From Porticoccaceae bacterium (GTDB taxonomy: Bacteria; Pseudomonadota; Gammaproteobacteria; Pseudomonadales; Porticoccaceae), in the NCBI GenBank assembly GCA_019090225.1, contig JAHRWI010000104.1, forward strand, positions 1-6,405: a stretch of DNA of 6,405 nucleotides. Reading direction: 5' to 3'. The notes beneath the pieces are model-generated. The model saw nothing but the letters and a program-made list of their open reading frames with translations, did not search any database and was not told the origin of the DNA. Positions 5,899-6,405 of the stretch are shown here, piece by piece. Within the stretch, counting starts at the first letter, position 1. Each line of letters starts with the position of its first letter. The translations under genes and the position numbers were made by a program.

Positions 5899-6405
5899 CA
5901 TGCCAGGTAGGGATATCCCTTCTTCACGCAACTTAGCGATCTTGTACCGCAAGGTACGGGGACTGATACCCAAACGTTCTGCAGTTTGTTTTCGACGCCC
6001 ATTTTCGGCCTCTAGCGCTTCAATAATAAGTTGCTGCTCTCGATTGCGGAGACCGTTCTCAAGCGGGGATTGATTTAGGGGTGCACTATCAATTGCCAAT
6101 GAATTTGATTGATCCTGACATAAACCCTCTTCAAAATTAATATCGTCAAGTTCAATGCAAGAACCGTTACACAAAATAACCGCGCGCTGGATAACATTTT
6201 GTAATTCCCGAATATTTCCCGGCCAGGTATGTTTCAGTAAACGCTGTTCAGCGGCACCGAAGATATGGATCGGTCGTCCTGCTTCGCAGTGCTCTAAAAT
6301 GAAACTCCGTGCCAAAGCCACTATATCGCCGTGTCGCTCACGCAAAGGGGGTACCCGGATCGGAAAAACATTGAGGCGATAGAACAAATCTTCACGAAAG
6401 TTGCC
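5887..6405 (-). CDS. flrC: Sigma-54 flagellar activator, FlrC/FleR type (3' part)
   Basis: This is the C-terminal 172 residues of an NtrC-family activator that, with sigma-54 RNA polymerase, turns on middle flagellar genes (FlrC in Vibrio, FleR in Pseudomonas). The frame is open to the window edge, reading GNFREDLFYRLNVFPIRVPP at its start, so the 5' part lies outside. Counting from the edge, the FREDLFYRLNV segment (3-13) and the WPGNIREL sensor II block (61-68) belong to the AAA+ domain. After a variable linker (about 91-117), a Fis-type helix-turn-helix follows (about 122-161, with GRRKQTAERLGISPRTLRYK). The receiver domain and GAFTGA loop are not in view. The naming as FlrC/FleR and not FlrA/FleQ rests mainly on its position directly before fliE, the usual place of that gene, and on the tail sequence. 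A histidine kinase partner would be expected just upstream. Confidence 0.88.
   Translation of the reverse strand, partial: GNFREDLFYRLNVFPIRVPPLRERHGDIVALARSFILEHCEAGRPIHIFGAAEQRLLKHTWPGNIRELQNVIQRAVILCNGSCIELDDINFEEGLCQDQSNSLAIDSAPLNQSPLENGLRNREQQLIIEALEAENGRRKQTAERLGISPRTLRYKIAKLREEGISLPGMVSA
5891..5905 (-). promoter_or_regulatory. Candidate sigma-54 promoter for the fliE operon
   Basis: Inside the last codons of the activator gene the minus strand reads TGGCATGGTCAGCGCT (5905-5890), with GG (5904-5903) and GC (5892-5891) exactly 10 nt apart. The -24 half is near perfect (TGGCATG against TGGCACG). The -12 half is weak, GCGCT in place of TTGCW. About 9 of 12 consensus positions agree. The start would fall near 5879, giving a fliE leader of about 87 nt. 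fliE operons of polar flagella are commonly sigma-54 dependent. The coding constraint and the overlapping palindrome make a chance match possible, so this is only a candidate. Confidence 0.4.

Noticed and set aside
6385..6387. TTG as a start of the activator gene
   Set aside because: It is the Leu in the conserved FREDLFYRLNV segment; the frame continues to the window edge, so the gene is simply cut off.

Overview
The window is a stretch of a polar-type flagellar gene cluster from a gammaproteobacterium, and every recognisable gene lies on the minus strand. Reading in the direction of transcription, from high to low coordinates, the order is: the 3' part of an FlrC/FleR-type sigma-54 activator, fliE, fliF, fliG, fliH, fliI, fliJ, then a promoter-bearing gap that leads into a gene which begins at or just beyond position 1. 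An NtrC-family flagellar regulator directly upstream of fliE is the arrangement known from Pseudomonas (fleR-fliE), Vibrio and related polar-flagellated gammaproteobacteria. Protein similarity and roughly balanced base composition fit a non-enteric, possibly marine gammaproteobacterium. The genus cannot be named from this sequence.

Region by region: 5887-6405 is the C-terminal part of the activator (end of the AAA+ domain plus a Fis-type helix-turn-helix). 5793-5886 is a short gap holding the fliE leader, with a perfect palindrome and a 14-bp tandem duplication at its edges. A candidate sigma-54 promoter overlaps the end of the activator gene. 5466-5792 is fliE. An AT-rich gap of about 135 nt separates it from fliF. 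fliF, fliG, fliH and fliI (665-5330) are packed with short overlaps, which suggests translational coupling. fliJ follows fliI after 32 nt. 1-191 is the gap after fliJ. It carries a good sigma-54 promoter match pointing out of the window and a possible GTG start of the next gene, where fliK would be expected.

Together the genes encode the core of the flagellar base and its export ATPase. FliF forms the MS ring, FliE joins the ring to the rod, FliG is the rotor protein mounted on FliF, and FliH, FliI and FliJ form the cytoplasmic ATPase complex that feeds the flagellar type III export gate. The activator would switch on sigma-54-dependent flagellar promoters, possibly including the two proposed here.

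No undescribed system is visible; the coding content is textbook. The items worth a second look are regulatory and small-scale: the two candidate sigma-54 promoters, the palindrome over the activator's stop codon, the 14-bp repeats in the fliE leader, the long fliE-fliF gap, non-ATG starts, and an altered EHPQ motif in FliG.
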